Shown here: in pieces, positions 20,122 to 30,451 of the stretch
Numbering within the stretch: the first letter of the stretch is position 1
Layout: each line of letters starts with the position of its first letter
NCBI RefSeq assembly: GCF_022631235.3
Contig: NZ_CP093310.2
Location: 2,294,001 to 2,358,000 of the forward strand
From: Psychrobacter raelei
GTDB lineage: Bacteria > Pseudomonadota > Gammaproteobacteria > Pseudomonadales > Moraxellaceae
Length of the DNA: 64,000 nucleotides
Direction of reading: 5' to 3'
The notes under the pieces: generated by a model
The model's input: the letters and a program-made list of their open reading frames with translations, nothing else
What the model was told of the DNA's origin: nothing
The model's database searches: none
Program-made: the position numbers and the translations under genes

Positions 20122-21912
20122 ATGACAACAAAACACAGCTTATGGTTAATCGATGATGATCCTGCTTTAAGACTTATTTTAGAGGACTCCTTTAGTGATG
20201 CCGGCTTGCAAGTGCAAGCTTTTAGCAATGCCAAAGGGGCCTGGGCTAGGTTAAATAGTGTATTAAATGGCAGTGAGCCAAAAGACATATTGCCTGATGT
20301 GATATTAACTGACATTCGCATGCCGATGATGGATGGACTGTCTTTTAGTCAGTGGATGCACACCAACTTCCCCAGCCTACCTGTCATTATCATGACGGCT
20401 CACTCAGACTTAAAATCCGCAGTTGACAGCTATGACACCGGTGCTTTTGAATATCTGCCCAAGCCTTTTGATTTAGATCATGCAATCTGTGTGGTTAAAA
20501 AAGCCATTACCACCAATCCGGCAGTGGCCTTAGTAGACAACGCCATAGTGGCAGAAGACTCAGAGGTGCCAAGTGCTGCTTCAGATAAAAAAGAGGCTAT
20601 GCAGCGCCCTAATACCGCGCCGTCATCAGAGATAAAAAAACAACCTGCTACCAAAAAAGGTACCCCTGTAGCGACTAAAGCCTCAGCGGCAAGCGAATCT
20701 ACCCCTATCATCGGTCAATCCCCAGCAATGCAAACTGTGTTTCGTGCCATTGGCCGCTTGGCCTCCTCGCCGATTACTGTCTTAATCACTGGGGAGTCAG
20801 GCACGGGCAAGGAGCTGGTGGCCGGTGCGCTGCATCAAAACTCACCGCGTCAAAAAAAGCCCTTTATTGCGCTTAATATGGCCGCTATTCCGCATGAGTT
20901 AATAGAATCTGAGCTGTTCGGTCATGAAAAAGGGGCATTTACCGGAGCCACCACCTTGCGACATGGCCGCTTTGAGCAGGCCAATGGTGGGACACTGTTT
21001 TTGGACGAAATCGGTGACATGCCTTTTAGCACCCAGACTCGGCTGCTACGGGTCTTAGCCAATGGTGAATTCTTTCGAGTGGGCGGTCAAAAGCCGATTA
21101 CTGTCGATGTGCGCATCATTGCCGCCACCCACCAAAACCTTGAACAATTGGTGAAAGAAGGCAAGTTTCGTGAAGATTTATTTTATCGCTTAAATGTCAT
21201 TCGACTGCCGCTACCGCCGCTACGAGCGCGCCCCGATGACATACCTGATTTGGTTGAGTTCTTTATGAGCAAAGCGGCCACTGAGATGAAAACCGATAAA
21301 AAACAGCTGACTACAGAGGCGCTACATATTATGCAAGCCTTTGATTGGCCAGGAAATGTACGTCAACTTGAAAATGCTTGCCGCTGGATTACCGTGATGG
21401 CCACAGGAGAGAGGCTCGGTGTGGAGGATTTGCCTCCTGATTTAACCGAGTTTGCACAGCACTATCTGGCTCATGCCGCAAACCCTCAAGCACTAGAGGG
21501 TCAAGGCCTGCAAACTCTCAGCAACCTGCCAAATAATAGCCCAGATTTTGCCGCACCCAGCACCACTGCATCTGCGGCGTCTTATACACAAGGCAATTCT
21601 CCAAGCTTTGCGGCAACCGCTCAGTCTGATGAGCACCGACAAACCAGCACCGCCTCAGTCACAATCACACCGCCCGCCTTAGTGAACAGCGCCCATAGCT
21701 GGCAAGATCAGCTACAAAATTGGGCCCATACCGCTTTGCAGCAAGGACAAACCGAAATTTTGCAGCAGGCCACTCCCACATTTGAAAAAATATTGATTCG
21801 CGTGGCGCTTGAATACAGCAAAGGTCGAAAAGGTGAAGCTGCTGACCTACTCGGATGGGGGCGCAATACCTTAACTCGCAAGATAAAGCTGCTTGGGTTA
21901 GAGGATGATTAA
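20122..21912 (+). CDS. ntrC: Nitrogen-regulation response regulator NtrC (GlnG)
   Basis: NtrC is a sigma-54 activator. Its receiver domain has the acidic pocket IDDD and the phospho-acceptor Asp in LTDIRMPMMDG. An AAA+ domain follows, with Walker A GESGTGKE, the sigma-54 contact loop GAFTGA and Walker B GGTLFLDEIGD. The Fis-type HTH is at the C-terminus (KGRKGEAADLLGWGRNTLTRKIKLLG). At about 596 aa it is over 100 residues longer than typical NtrC; two Ala/Ser/Thr/Gln-rich linkers on either side of the AAA+ domain account for this. I prefer the ATG at 20122, with GGAA upstream, over the one at 20107. Confidence 0.94.
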   Translation: MTTKHSLWLIDDDPALRLILEDSFSDAGLQVQAFSNAKGAWARLNSVLNGSEPKDILPDVILTDIRMPMMDGLSFSQWMHTNFPSLPVIIMTAHSDLKSAVDSYDTGAFEYLPKPFDLDHAICVVKKAITTNPAVALVDNAIVAEDSEVPSAASDKKEAMQRPNTAPSSEIKKQPATKKGTPVATKASAASESTPIIGQSPAMQTVFRAIGRLASSPITVLITGESGTGKELVAGALHQNSPRQKKPFIALNMAAIPHELIESELFGHEKGAFTGATTLRHGRFEQANGGTLFLDEIGDMPFSTQTRLLRVLANGEFFRVGGQKPITVDVRIIAATHQNLEQLVKEGKFREDLFYRLNVIRLPLPPLRARPDDIPDLVEFFMSKAATEMKTDKKQLTTEALHIMQAFDWPGNVRQLENACRWITVMATGERLGVEDLPPDLTEFAQHYLAHAANPQALEGQGLQTLSNLPNNSPDFAAPSTTASAASYTQGNSPSFAATAQSDEHRQTSTASVTITPPALVNSAHSWQDQLQNWAHTALQQGQTEILQQATPTFEKILIRVALEYSKGRKGEAADLLGWGRNTLTRKIKLLGLEDD

Positions 21913-22011
21913 TAGAGCGTTTATTGAAAGCCAAAATCGCATAAACGCTATAAAAACTAACGCTGTTTTGCGATTTAACCTTAAAAAACGTCGAAAAATT
22001 AAAAAAAATAC

Positions 22012-22039
22012 TTGCCAAGCGATTTTAAATGTATATAAT
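22012..22039 (+). promoter_or_regulatory. Promoter of tRNA-Leu(UAG) copy 1
   Basis: TTGCCA and a perfect TATAAT are separated by 16 bases, followed by a leader of about 55 nt before the tRNA. The same promoter is repeated in copy 2. Confidence 0.8.
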
Positions 22040-22100
22040 ACACAACCACTGAGAAGCACTAACCCAGTAAGCATTAATTTAAGTTAATGTGATGATAAAT

Positions 22101-22185
22101 GGGGCTGTGGCGGAATTGGTAGACGCACCAGATTTAGGTTCTGGCGCCGAGAGGTGTGAGAGTTCGAGTCTCTCCAGCCCCACCA
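22101..22185 (+). tRNA. tRNA-Leu (anticodon UAG), copy 1
   Basis: The 7-bp acceptor stem GGGGCTG/CAGCCCC closes exactly. The anticodon loop TTTAGGT gives UAG. A long variable arm, typical of class II tRNALeu, is present, and discriminator A plus CCA are encoded. It reads CUN leucine codons. Confidence 0.97.
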
Positions 22186-22224
22186 TTTATCCGGTTAGTT
22201 GTTCTTAGACCAAATATTAAATAA

Positions 22225-22252
22225 AAGACCCGCCTTAAAGTGGGTTTTTTAT
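22225..22252 (+). terminator. Terminator of tRNA-Leu copy 1
   Basis: A short stem (ACCCGC with GTGGGT, one G-U pair) is followed by TTTTTT. It is a slightly degenerate version of the terminator after copy 2. The rest of 22,186-22,449 is spacer plus the duplicated promoter and leader of copy 2. Confidence 0.65.
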
Positions 22253-22351
22253 TGGCTACGGTTTTTATTGGCTATACGTAGGCCTCAGCGCCCAAGTCGG
22301 CCCAAGTCGATTAATCTGATTAAAATTGATTATTTTTTAATATCGGCTGAT

Positions 22352-22582
22352 AAAAAATACTTGCCAAGCGATTTTAAATGTATATAATACACAACCACTG
22401 AGAAGCACTAACCCAGTAAGCATTAATTTAAGTTAATGTGATGATAAATGGGGCTGTGGCGGAATTGGTAGACGCACCAGATTTAGGTTCTGGCGCCGAG
22501 AGGTGTGAGAGTTCGAGTCTCTCCAGCCCCACCATTTATCCGGTTAGTTGTTCTTAGACCAAATATTAAATAAAAGACCCGC
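22352..22582 (+). repeat. tRNA-Leu(UAG) cassette, copy 2
   Basis: This is the second identical 231-bp block. It includes its own promoter (TTGCCA 22,361-22,366; TATAAT 22,383-22,388), so each tRNA copy is an independent transcription unit. Confidence 0.93.
22450..22534 (+). tRNA. tRNA-Leu (anticodon UAG), copy 2
   Basis: The sequence is identical to copy 1 over all 85 nt, with UAG anticodon, long variable arm and encoded CCA. Confidence 0.97.
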
Positions 22583-22602
22583 TTTTAAAGCGGGTTTTTT
22601 AT
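22575..22602 (+). terminator. Terminator of tRNA-Leu copy 2
   Basis: The perfect stem ACCCGCTTT/AAAGCGGGT is followed by TTTTTT. It is stronger than the copy 1 version. Confidence 0.85.
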
Positions 22603-22705
22603 TGTCTGAAATTTAAACCTAATATAAGGGGATTAAGGGGATAAGGGCGACGCTACCTCGCTATTGTATTGTCTTATTCGCACAGTCGTCGCCCCGCTCA
22701 TAAAG

Positions 22706-22900
22706 CTAAACCACCAACTTCTTTTCCTCTAAACTCTTAAATATTTTATACTCAACTTCAGAGGCATCACTATCTGTCTCATAATGGTAAGTGGCGGGTG
22801 TATTACCACTGATAAAGTAAACAATAATGGTACTGCCTTCACGAGATAATCTGCTGATATCATGAATATTTATAGTATCGCTTTGTACGACCAAGAACAT
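22706..22900 (-). CDS. Small hypothetical protein (64 aa)
   Basis: I do not recognise a family. The 64-residue protein alternates short hydrophobic strands with turns (DISRLSREGSTIIVYFISG) and ends in a charged helix. This suggests a small beta-rich cytosolic domain. It starts at an ATG with AAAAAGG 8 bases upstream. The gene lies between the tRNA-Leu pair and the kinase gene on the same strand as the kinase, so it could be the last gene of that unit. Confidence 0.55.
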   Translation of the reverse strand: MFLVVQSDTINIHDISRLSREGSTIIVYFISGNTPATYHYETDSDASEVEYKIFKSLEEKKLVV

Positions 22901-22976
22901 AATTAGCGCCTTTTTTAGGATGACATTTTATTTTAAAGTTAATTTTCAAACGGACAGAAGATATCTATTTGCTCGA

Positions 22977-24026
22977 TTATAGCGCATGTTGCGCTTGTTC
23001 TAATACCTCAATCACACAATCCATACTGTTAGGCCTTTGCTGGCTGTGCTTGGTAAGTAGCCGATCGATTAAAGATTGCCAATGCTGATATTGGCTCGGT
23101 AGCAAAGGCACAGGTGTTTGACAGTGTGCCACAGCCCACAGCCTCGATGAATGCCGCAGATCTTGAGCCTTAGCAACGGTAAAAGGCCTACTGCCGACCA
23201 GCATCTCATATAGCATGATCCCAAAAGCATAGACATCACTTTGAACTGAAGCAGGCTGCCCCTGCCAGCATTCTGGGGCTAAATAGGCAGCGGTTCCTCT
23301 AGGATGATTTTGCATGACACTCAGTGCAGCCTTATCATTAATACTGTTATTAACACTGTTATTAAGGCTATTATTAATAACGCTGCTATCATCAAAAAGC
23401 GGCCGATCAATGGCTTGCGCATAGGCCAAGTCTATCATGACAACCTGCCAGTCAGAGGCAGCATCTGGTCTTTTGTGTTTCGGCATAGCCATCAAAAAAT
23501 TGCTGGGCTTGATATCCCCATGGATCCATCCGGCCTGATGCAAGCTTGCGATACTTTTTGCCACACTTAAAATCAGTTGCAGCTTTTGAAGCTCTGTTAG
23601 CGACTGAGTGACTAAATAATCTTTTATACTGCCCTGCTCAAAATACGGCATAACCAAACCGCTAAGCTGCCACCACTCATCTTGTATCTGAATGGTGCAT
23701 ACTTTTATAAATTGATAGGGCATAAAGCTTTGATTCAATACACTTAGCCGCTGTAGCTGTTTTATATGAGCCATCTCAACATCTAGACTCGAGTCAGCAC
23801 TTGTAGATAGCGGCTGCAACTGCCATTTAATCATATAAACGCCATTTTTATACTCAGCCTGAGTCATGCCTTGATAGCAAGGCGTATCTGACGCAGACGC
23901 CTCATAACCCAAACGTCGCGCTTTAAGCGGGACATATCCTTGCTGGGTAAGCTCACCATCTACTCGCTGTAGTATAAGCGGTACTGTATTATCGCTGATA
24001 AAGGGTATAACTTGCAGAGTTGACAT
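22977..24026 (-). CDS. Serine/threonine protein kinase-like protein
   Basis: The 349-aa protein has an eukaryote-type kinase fold. A likely ATP-site Lys lies in YMIKWQL, an alpha-C Glu in DVEMAHIKQL, the catalytic loop is HGDIKPSN (residues 169-176), and the APE motif is GTAAYLAPECW. Two departures stand out. No GxGxxG loop is visible near the N-terminus, and the DFG motif is DLA (199-201), keeping the Mg-binding Asp. An Asn/Ser-rich repeat (about 218-231) is inserted between DLA and APE. There is no membrane segment. It is divergent to the DUF815 ATPase gene. Activity is plausible but not assured. Confidence 0.82.
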   Translation of the reverse strand: MSTLQVIPFISDNTVPLILQRVDGELTQQGYVPLKARRLGYEASASDTPCYQGMTQAEYKNGVYMIKWQLQPLSTSADSSLDVEMAHIKQLQRLSVLNQSFMPYQFIKVCTIQIQDEWWQLSGLVMPYFEQGSIKDYLVTQSLTELQKLQLILSVAKSIASLHQAGWIHGDIKPSNFLMAMPKHKRPDAASDWQVVMIDLAYAQAIDRPLFDDSSVINNSLNNSVNNSINDKAALSVMQNHPRGTAAYLAPECWQGQPASVQSDVYAFGIMLYEMLVGSRPFTVAKAQDLRHSSRLWAVAHCQTPVPLLPSQYQHWQSLIDRLLTKHSQQRPNSMDCVIEVLEQAQHAL

Positions 24027-24175
24027 GGGTTTTGGCAGTTAAATGAAAGAGTAATTGATAACGGGCTAAGTTCACTGTGTCATGGGTTATGGCTTGCATT
24101 CACTAGCCTTTACTGGCACTATTTTTGACTCTAGGCTTGTTACTTATAATGATAATTGGATAGGGCTGAGTCAGC

Positions 24176-25066
24176 ATGGCAAATTCTGTAAATACGCTTA
24201 CCTTGGATGATACTTTAACTCACTTACTGACTGAATTTTTAAAACAACACATTATCCCCTCGCTTGAAATCGATCCAAACCAACTGGCTTATCGCTGGGT
24301 TGGTGGTATGACAGGACGACTTGAGCCTATCCAGGTTAGCTCCGCGCTGTCTTTAGATGATTTAATCGGTATTGACACTCAAAAAACAAAAATAATCCAA
24401 AATACCAAGCAGTTTTTGGCCGGCTATCCCGCCAACCATGTCCTAATGACAGGTACTCGAGGCGCAGGCAAGTCTTCCATAATTCGCGCACTACTAAATG
24501 AGTTTAAAGACCAAGGTCTGCGCATGATTGAAGTCTCTCGTGACGATTTACAAGTACTGGACAAAATTCGTCAGGCCATTAATGAGCTGCCTGAGGACAC
24601 CTCGTGCCGTTACATCGTTTATTGTGATGACTTAGCTTTTAATGGGCAAGACGAGAACTACCGTACTTTAAAAAGCGTGCTTGATGGTGCGCTCGACTCT
24701 GAGCAGGACAAGCTATTGGTTTATGCCACCAGTAACCGCCGCCATTTGCTGCCTCAGCTGATGAAAGACAATGTTAATATCTATGATGGCCAGACCGATG
24801 AGGTTAACCCTTACGAGACCATTGATGAAACTGTCTCTTTGTCTGACCGCTTTGGCCTATGGCTGTCATTTTATCCAATGAATCAAGAGACTTACTTAAA
24901 TATCGTCGCCCACTATCTGCAAGCTGAGGGCATTGAGTGGTCAGATGAGATACGCGGGCAAGCTCTATTATGGTCTTCAAGCCGCGGTGGTCGCTCAGGA
25001 CGTGTGGCTTATCAATTCTCTCGGCACTGGATAGGTCAGCTGTTATTAAATCAAGGCAACGAGTAA
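24176..25066 (+). CDS. DUF815 family ATP-binding protein
   Basis: The 296-aa protein is an AAA+-like P-loop ATPase. Walker A is GTRGAGKSS near residue 97, Walker B is IVYCDDLAF, and a sensor-like YATSNRRHLLP and an arginine-finger region SDRFGLWL follow. DUF815 proteins are widespread and of unknown function. The last codons are the first unit of a 17-bp tandem repeat that runs on beyond the stop. Confidence 0.88.
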   Translation: MANSVNTLTLDDTLTHLLTEFLKQHIIPSLEIDPNQLAYRWVGGMTGRLEPIQVSSALSLDDLIGIDTQKTKIIQNTKQFLAGYPANHVLMTGTRGAGKSSIIRALLNEFKDQGLRMIEVSRDDLQVLDKIRQAINELPEDTSCRYIVYCDDLAFNGQDENYRTLKSVLDGALDSEQDKLLVYATSNRRHLLPQLMKDNVNIYDGQTDEVNPYETIDETVSLSDRFGLWLSFYPMNQETYLNIVAHYLQAEGIEWSDEIRGQALLWSSSRGGRSGRVAYQFSRHWIGQLLLNQGNE

Positions 25067-25149
25067 ATCAAGGCAACGAGTAAATCAAGGTAACGAGTAA
25101 ATCAAGGCAAGTATTAAATCAAAGCTGTTATTAAATCCAGGTAAGTTAT
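25048..25149 (+). repeat. Six degenerating 17-bp tandem repeats at the end of the DUF815 gene
   Basis: Unit AAATCAAGGCAACGAGT is perfect in copies 1 and 2 (25,048 and 25,065), has one change in copy 3, and decays in copies 4-6. Copy 1 encodes the last codons of the gene, so the array grew from the gene's own 3' end. Confidence 0.9.
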
Positions 25150-25160
25150 CCTAAAGCTGT

Positions 25161-26225
25161 TTACGTGGGCAGCTGACGAACCCCATCACTGTCCACCAAA
25201 AAACGCATAAAATCACGCGCCAGCCACAGTTTGCCTTGATAATACTGCCCCACCTCTAAGCGGATATCCGCCATATTAGGTGCTTTACTCTCAGGGTCAT
25301 CATAACTGTGATAACGGGCACTAAAATGTGTCAAAATCAATGCCGGCAACTGCATCGCCTGCGCAAATTGAGCAATACACTTAGCTGTGGTGTGCATCGG
25401 ATCAAAGCCATCAGGTCGTGACATGATTTTGTCTCTGACACTCTGAGTATAGGTTGCCTCATGGATGAGCACATTGGCACCTTGTACTGCTTGTTGCAAT
25501 AATTCTGGGGTGTCATTATCCCCCCCAACAACCACTTTTAACTGCTGACTCTCACGGTAAGTATACTCTACAGAGACCAGCTTGCGACCATCTTCCAACA
25601 TCACATCCTGCCCTGCCTGCAGCTGACCCCAGGCAGCAGTAGCCGCAATGCCCTGCTGTTTTAATTTATGAGTATTGAGTTTAAGGCTCTGCACCACTTG
25701 AGTTATCACAAAGCCATATGAGGCAACCCGATGTGATAGCTTAACGATTTCAATCTCAAGCTTATGCGCTGCAGATAACTGTAAGACAACGGGGTTAGCT
25801 ACGCTCTGATCTGTGCACACCTTATCTTCTATGGCCACAAAATCAATATCATAGGGCAAATACAAATCTGTGGTGGATTGCACTGCCTGTATCAAGGTTA
25901 AAATAGCCTTAGGAGCAATAAGGGTCAGCGGTGCTGTGCGTCCCGACATCGCCATACTTGCAAGCAGCCCAGGCAAGCCATAACAGTGATCACCATGCAC
26001 ATGGGTGATACAGATAGCCGCTAAGTGCCTAACACTCAGCTTAGTGTGTAATAATTGATGCTGGGTAGCCTCGCCACAATCTATCAAGATCCAAGGCTTT
26101 TTACTGCCGCTTTGTTGCGCACTGTTTGCGGCGTAAGGGTTGAGGCATTCAATTGCTAAGGCTGTGACATTACGCTTTTTTGTGGGGATGCCTGCCGAGG
26201 TGCCCAAGAAGGTAAACTGTAGCAT
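25161..26225 (-). CDS. rnz: Ribonuclease Z
   Basis: Rnz is a metallo-beta-lactamase-fold endonuclease that trims the 3' end of tRNA precursors. The 354-aa protein shows the FLGTSAGIPTKKRN start typical of the ElaC/RNase Z family and the zinc motif THVHGDHCYGLPGL. Later metal ligands are GGDNDTPELLQQA, HEATY and LTHFSARY. AGGG precedes the ATG. All tRNAs in this window encode CCA, so maturation here may depend more on exonucleases; this is known of other bacteria, not seen here. Confidence 0.93.
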   Translation of the reverse strand: MLQFTFLGTSAGIPTKKRNVTALAIECLNPYAANSAQQSGSKKPWILIDCGEATQHQLLHTKLSVRHLAAICITHVHGDHCYGLPGLLASMAMSGRTAPLTLIAPKAILTLIQAVQSTTDLYLPYDIDFVAIEDKVCTDQSVANPVVLQLSAAHKLEIEIVKLSHRVASYGFVITQVVQSLKLNTHKLKQQGIAATAAWGQLQAGQDVMLEDGRKLVSVEYTYRESQQLKVVVGGDNDTPELLQQAVQGANVLIHEATYTQSVRDKIMSRPDGFDPMHTTAKCIAQFAQAMQLPALILTHFSARYHSYDDPESKAPNMADIRLEVGQYYQGKLWLARDFMRFLVDSDGVRQLPT

Positions 26226-26233
26226 GATTAACC

Positions 26234-26725
26234 CTATACCTGCGACCCTAATAGATGCTCATTATTTAAGGGGGGTATGCCAGCGGTGCGTTTAAAGGCC
26301 AGCATGGTGCACGTAAAGCGCTGCACTATTTGCTGATTTTGATTAAAGGTATTGATTTGTACCACCACCATGCCACGGTCTGGTTTAGATTTGGACGCTT
26401 TAATGTCAACAACCTCCGCTTCAATATGCAAGATATCATTCGGATAAGTTGGCGCCGGCCAACTAATCTGTGCCCCAGCGCCAATCAAACCGGTAGCAAT
26501 AGGAATGGTCTGCACCATTAAACGCATGGTAACCCCAGCGGTCTGCCACCCACTGGCGACCAAAGTACCAAAAAACGTATCCCGAGCCCGCTCATTGTCT
26601 AAATGATAGGGCTGGGGATCATAATCCTTGGCAAAATCTTTAATCTCAGCCTCGCTGAGGGATACCTCACCACTTATCCATTTGTCGCCCACCTTTAAAT
26701 CCTCTAAATACAGCTGTTGTACCAT
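26234..26725 (-). CDS. MaoC-like (hot-dog) dehydratase family protein
   Basis: The 163-aa protein has a single hot-dog domain. The hydratase-2 motif is present as AKDYDPQPYHLDNERARDTFFGTLVASGWQT in pieces: the Asp and His of the (R)-hydratase dyad lie in YDPQPYHLD. The family hydrates enoyl-CoA or acts as a thioesterase. It ends 8 bases before the rnz start and is probably cotranscribed with it. Confidence 0.88.
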   Translation of the reverse strand: MVQQLYLEDLKVGDKWISGEVSLSEAEIKDFAKDYDPQPYHLDNERARDTFFGTLVASGWQTAGVTMRLMVQTIPIATGLIGAGAQISWPAPTYPNDILHIEAEVVDIKASKSKPDRGMVVVQINTFNQNQQIVQRFTCTMLAFKRTAGIPPLNNEHLLGSQV

Positions 26726-26783
26726 GACCTGTCCCCCAAAATGATGACGAATGACTTATGATTGCTTAAATGTTCGGGTGATA

Positions 26784-26814
26784 AAAAAACCCCATGTTTA
26801 AAATAACATAGGGT
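26784..26814 (-). terminator. Terminator after purA
   Basis: Ten-base arms with one C/A mismatch (26,789-26,798 and 26,805-26,814) are followed by seven T on the minus strand. It lies between the purA stop and the MaoC-like gene. Confidence 0.8.
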
Positions 26815-26879
26815 CTTTTATTAAGCTATGACGTGCCAGTTTTGATAAATCTTATCGTTTGAGCACAATAAGACAAGAC

Positions 26880-28178
<1,299 letters not shown>

Positions 28179-28290
28179 TTAACCACTCGTATTGAACTGT
28201 AAAAATTAAATTGCGTCATTGTGGCGCACTTAGTTTAAAACCCAAAATCTATCTACGCCCTGCTGCGTCTACGCTGCAAGAGCAGATAAA

Positions 28291-29619
28291 TTATACGGCC
28301 CGTAAAACCCACTCACCATCTTCTAAAATTAGTTTGTGTGTCACATTATTGGGAGCATCTTCACTGCTTAAAGGACGCACCACTCGGTGACCTAGATCAC
28401 GTAACTCTGCAATCTTGGTCGTTAAATCTTTTGCCAACTTCTCATTGTCATCACTGCGCACGCCTTGCATATCTGCGAAGCTTACTAAAACTAGCTTAGA
28501 TTCATTTAAGCTAATAAAGCGCTGCAAACGGGTCACCTCTAAGCTAAAGCCCGTGGCACTACGTGAGGGCAGTTCTTCGGCAATAGCTGTAGACGCCTGA
28601 CTCGTAGCATCAAAGCCTTCACCATTAAAACGACCACCACGTACCACCGCCTGTGACTCGTTTTCAAAGTAGGCATTAAAAACAATCCCAGTGTGATAAT
28701 GGTATCCAAGCTCTGTGATGTCTACGCTGACATTGCTTTGATACGTATTCTTGATATGAGCGACCATGGCCTGCACTTCTTGCACGGCTTTGATAATCGC
28801 TTTATCTTGCGTTGCCGTCTGCGATAAGGCCTGCTTAAGCGCATTCATATCATGGCCATATACGGCCAATTGATAAAAGTCATTGCCCATCGGCAGCTCA
28901 GCACAGACCTGTTTTAATTCAGGCAGAGCTTTATTGGCATATAAATTCATCAGTACCGAAGCGTCATTTTCTGACAAGCCAGCAAGCTCTTTTAAACGCG
29001 CAAAAATAGCCACATGTCCTATGTCTATGTGTAAGTGTTTTTTTAGATTGAGATTATTAATGAGGCAATACAGCACATCAATCAGCTCAATATCAGCATC
29101 TAAGCTGTCACTACCAAAGATTTCTGCCCCTAATTGTAGCGGTGTACGTGAACCAAACAAACCATCTGGTAAAGTGCGTATAACGTGGCCGGCATAGCAG
29201 TATCTGGCAATTTTATTGGCTTTGCCCATCTTATTTAAGTGAGCATCAATACGCAAAATCTGCGGTGTAATATCAGCACGCACCCCCATCAATCGGCCCG
29301 ATAGCTGATCAATGATTTTAAAGGTTTGACGCTTTAAGTCCTCTGATGCGTTACCCAGTAAGGACTCGGTAAACTCAATCATAGGTGGACAAATCAGCTC
29401 ATAACCACGGCTGACCAACAGCCGAGTTAACTTGTAACGCAGCCATTCTTGTTTTTGTGCCTCTTCAGACAATAAATCACTGACCCCATCTGGTAATAAC
29501 CAAATGTTATCGATGTCTGCCACATGGGACAATTTATCTGAAGATTGACGTTGAGCGTTATTGGAGGTTGTAGAACTGTCAGACACAAGTAATCCTTGTT
29601 TGGAGGCGACACTCATCAT
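28291..29619 (-). CDS. hisZ: ATP phosphoribosyltransferase regulatory subunit HisZ
   Basis: HisZ is a class II histidyl-tRNA synthetase paralogue that lost aminoacylation. It forms the regulatory part of the short-form HisG enzyme in histidine synthesis. The 442-aa protein starts with a 35-residue Ser/Asn-rich stretch, then WLLPDGVSDLL, YELICPPMIEF, MGVRADITPQILRID and the late GGRFNGEGFDA. HisRS motifs are degenerate, as expected. The partner hisG is not in this window. Two adjacent ATGs make the exact start uncertain. Confidence 0.92.
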   Translation of the reverse strand: MMSVASKQGLLVSDSSTTSNNAQRQSSDKLSHVADIDNIWLLPDGVSDLLSEEAQKQEWLRYKLTRLLVSRGYELICPPMIEFTESLLGNASEDLKRQTFKIIDQLSGRLMGVRADITPQILRIDAHLNKMGKANKIARYCYAGHVIRTLPDGLFGSRTPLQLGAEIFGSDSLDADIELIDVLYCLINNLNLKKHLHIDIGHVAIFARLKELAGLSENDASVLMNLYANKALPELKQVCAELPMGNDFYQLAVYGHDMNALKQALSQTATQDKAIIKAVQEVQAMVAHIKNTYQSNVSVDITELGYHYHTGIVFNAYFENESQAVVRGGRFNGEGFDATSQASTAIAEELPSRSATGFSLEVTRLQRFISLNESKLVLVSFADMQGVRSDDNEKLAKDLTTKIAELRDLGHRVVRPLSSEDAPNNVTHKLILEDGEWVLRAV

Positions 29620-30450
29620 TTAAGCAGTTTAGCCATTACCAAATCGTTAGTTAAAGTGTATTAGTAATCGAGATATTGAGAACACAAACCATTGAAAACA
29701 TAGCACTTAATCTTGCTAGACGCTTTTTACTAAGGCTGTTTTTAATGTAGCACATTTTTTCACTGAGCACACAATTAAACGGCGTACACCGTTTTGCTGT
29801 GAGTTATTATATCTTTTTTATGATGTCTTTTTTAAGTGGGTCTAATACGACCTGCCTAGGATTAGGATACTTCTGCCACTCTCATGCGAGCGCTTTAGAG
29901 GTCTAAACGCAGACTACAGCGGTTATTTTAACACGTTTTTATGATAATTAGGACGCTTAAAGTATCTAATAAGGCGATTTTTTGTGTTATTAAGTCTAGC
30001 ATAGCTGACCGCTTTCGCCTAGACAAAGCCTTAATTAATGTCACAAATAGCCACAACAAAATAGGTCTTTTTTTGTCCGGTGCTAAGTGACCCATTTAGA
30101 CAGCTTGTGAGCATAAATATTTAAGGTCATGGTTACTAACAAGAGCTTTGACTAAGATCAGCTCATCTTAACTGCATTTTATTTTGCGGCGCTATGCTTT
30201 ACTCAGATGCAGCTGGTTTGTGACGGCTTAAACAGATTTGAGGCCCCTGAATGTGTTACTATTTCATTGTGCTAAGCTGCTGATTTATAGGCTCATAATA
30301 ACGGCATAATCAGCAATAGCCCCCCTATGTTAAACCTTGTGTATTATTTTTGGTCGTAGGCTGCTACATACCTTTATGTCATTGTGCAGCCATAGCCGCC
30401 TTATGAGTAGGCACATAATGTGCCCACTCAAGATTACTCTGAGATTCTTA
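29620..30450. other. 831-bp intergenic stretch
   Basis: This gap between divergent hisZ and the DUF2237 gene shows no credible coding frame and no clear RNA gene. It must hold the hisZ promoter on the minus strand. A 15-bp palindrome near its right end is listed separately. Confidence 0.5.
30410..30424. promoter_or_regulatory. Perfect 15-bp palindrome upstream of the DUF2237 gene
   Basis: GGCACA-TAA-TGTGCC ends 27 bases before the ATG. Its position suits a repressor or activator operator. No regulator can be named. Confidence 0.35.
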
Positions 30451-30451
30451 T

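Larger units (their letters stand above)
22003..22233 (+). repeat. tRNA-Leu(UAG) cassette, copy 1 of an exact duplication
   Basis: A 231-bp block containing promoter, leader, tRNA and the first part of the terminator is repeated 349 bases further on at 22,352-22,582. I see no difference between the copies. The two copies diverge inside the terminator loop and stem. Confidence 0.93.
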
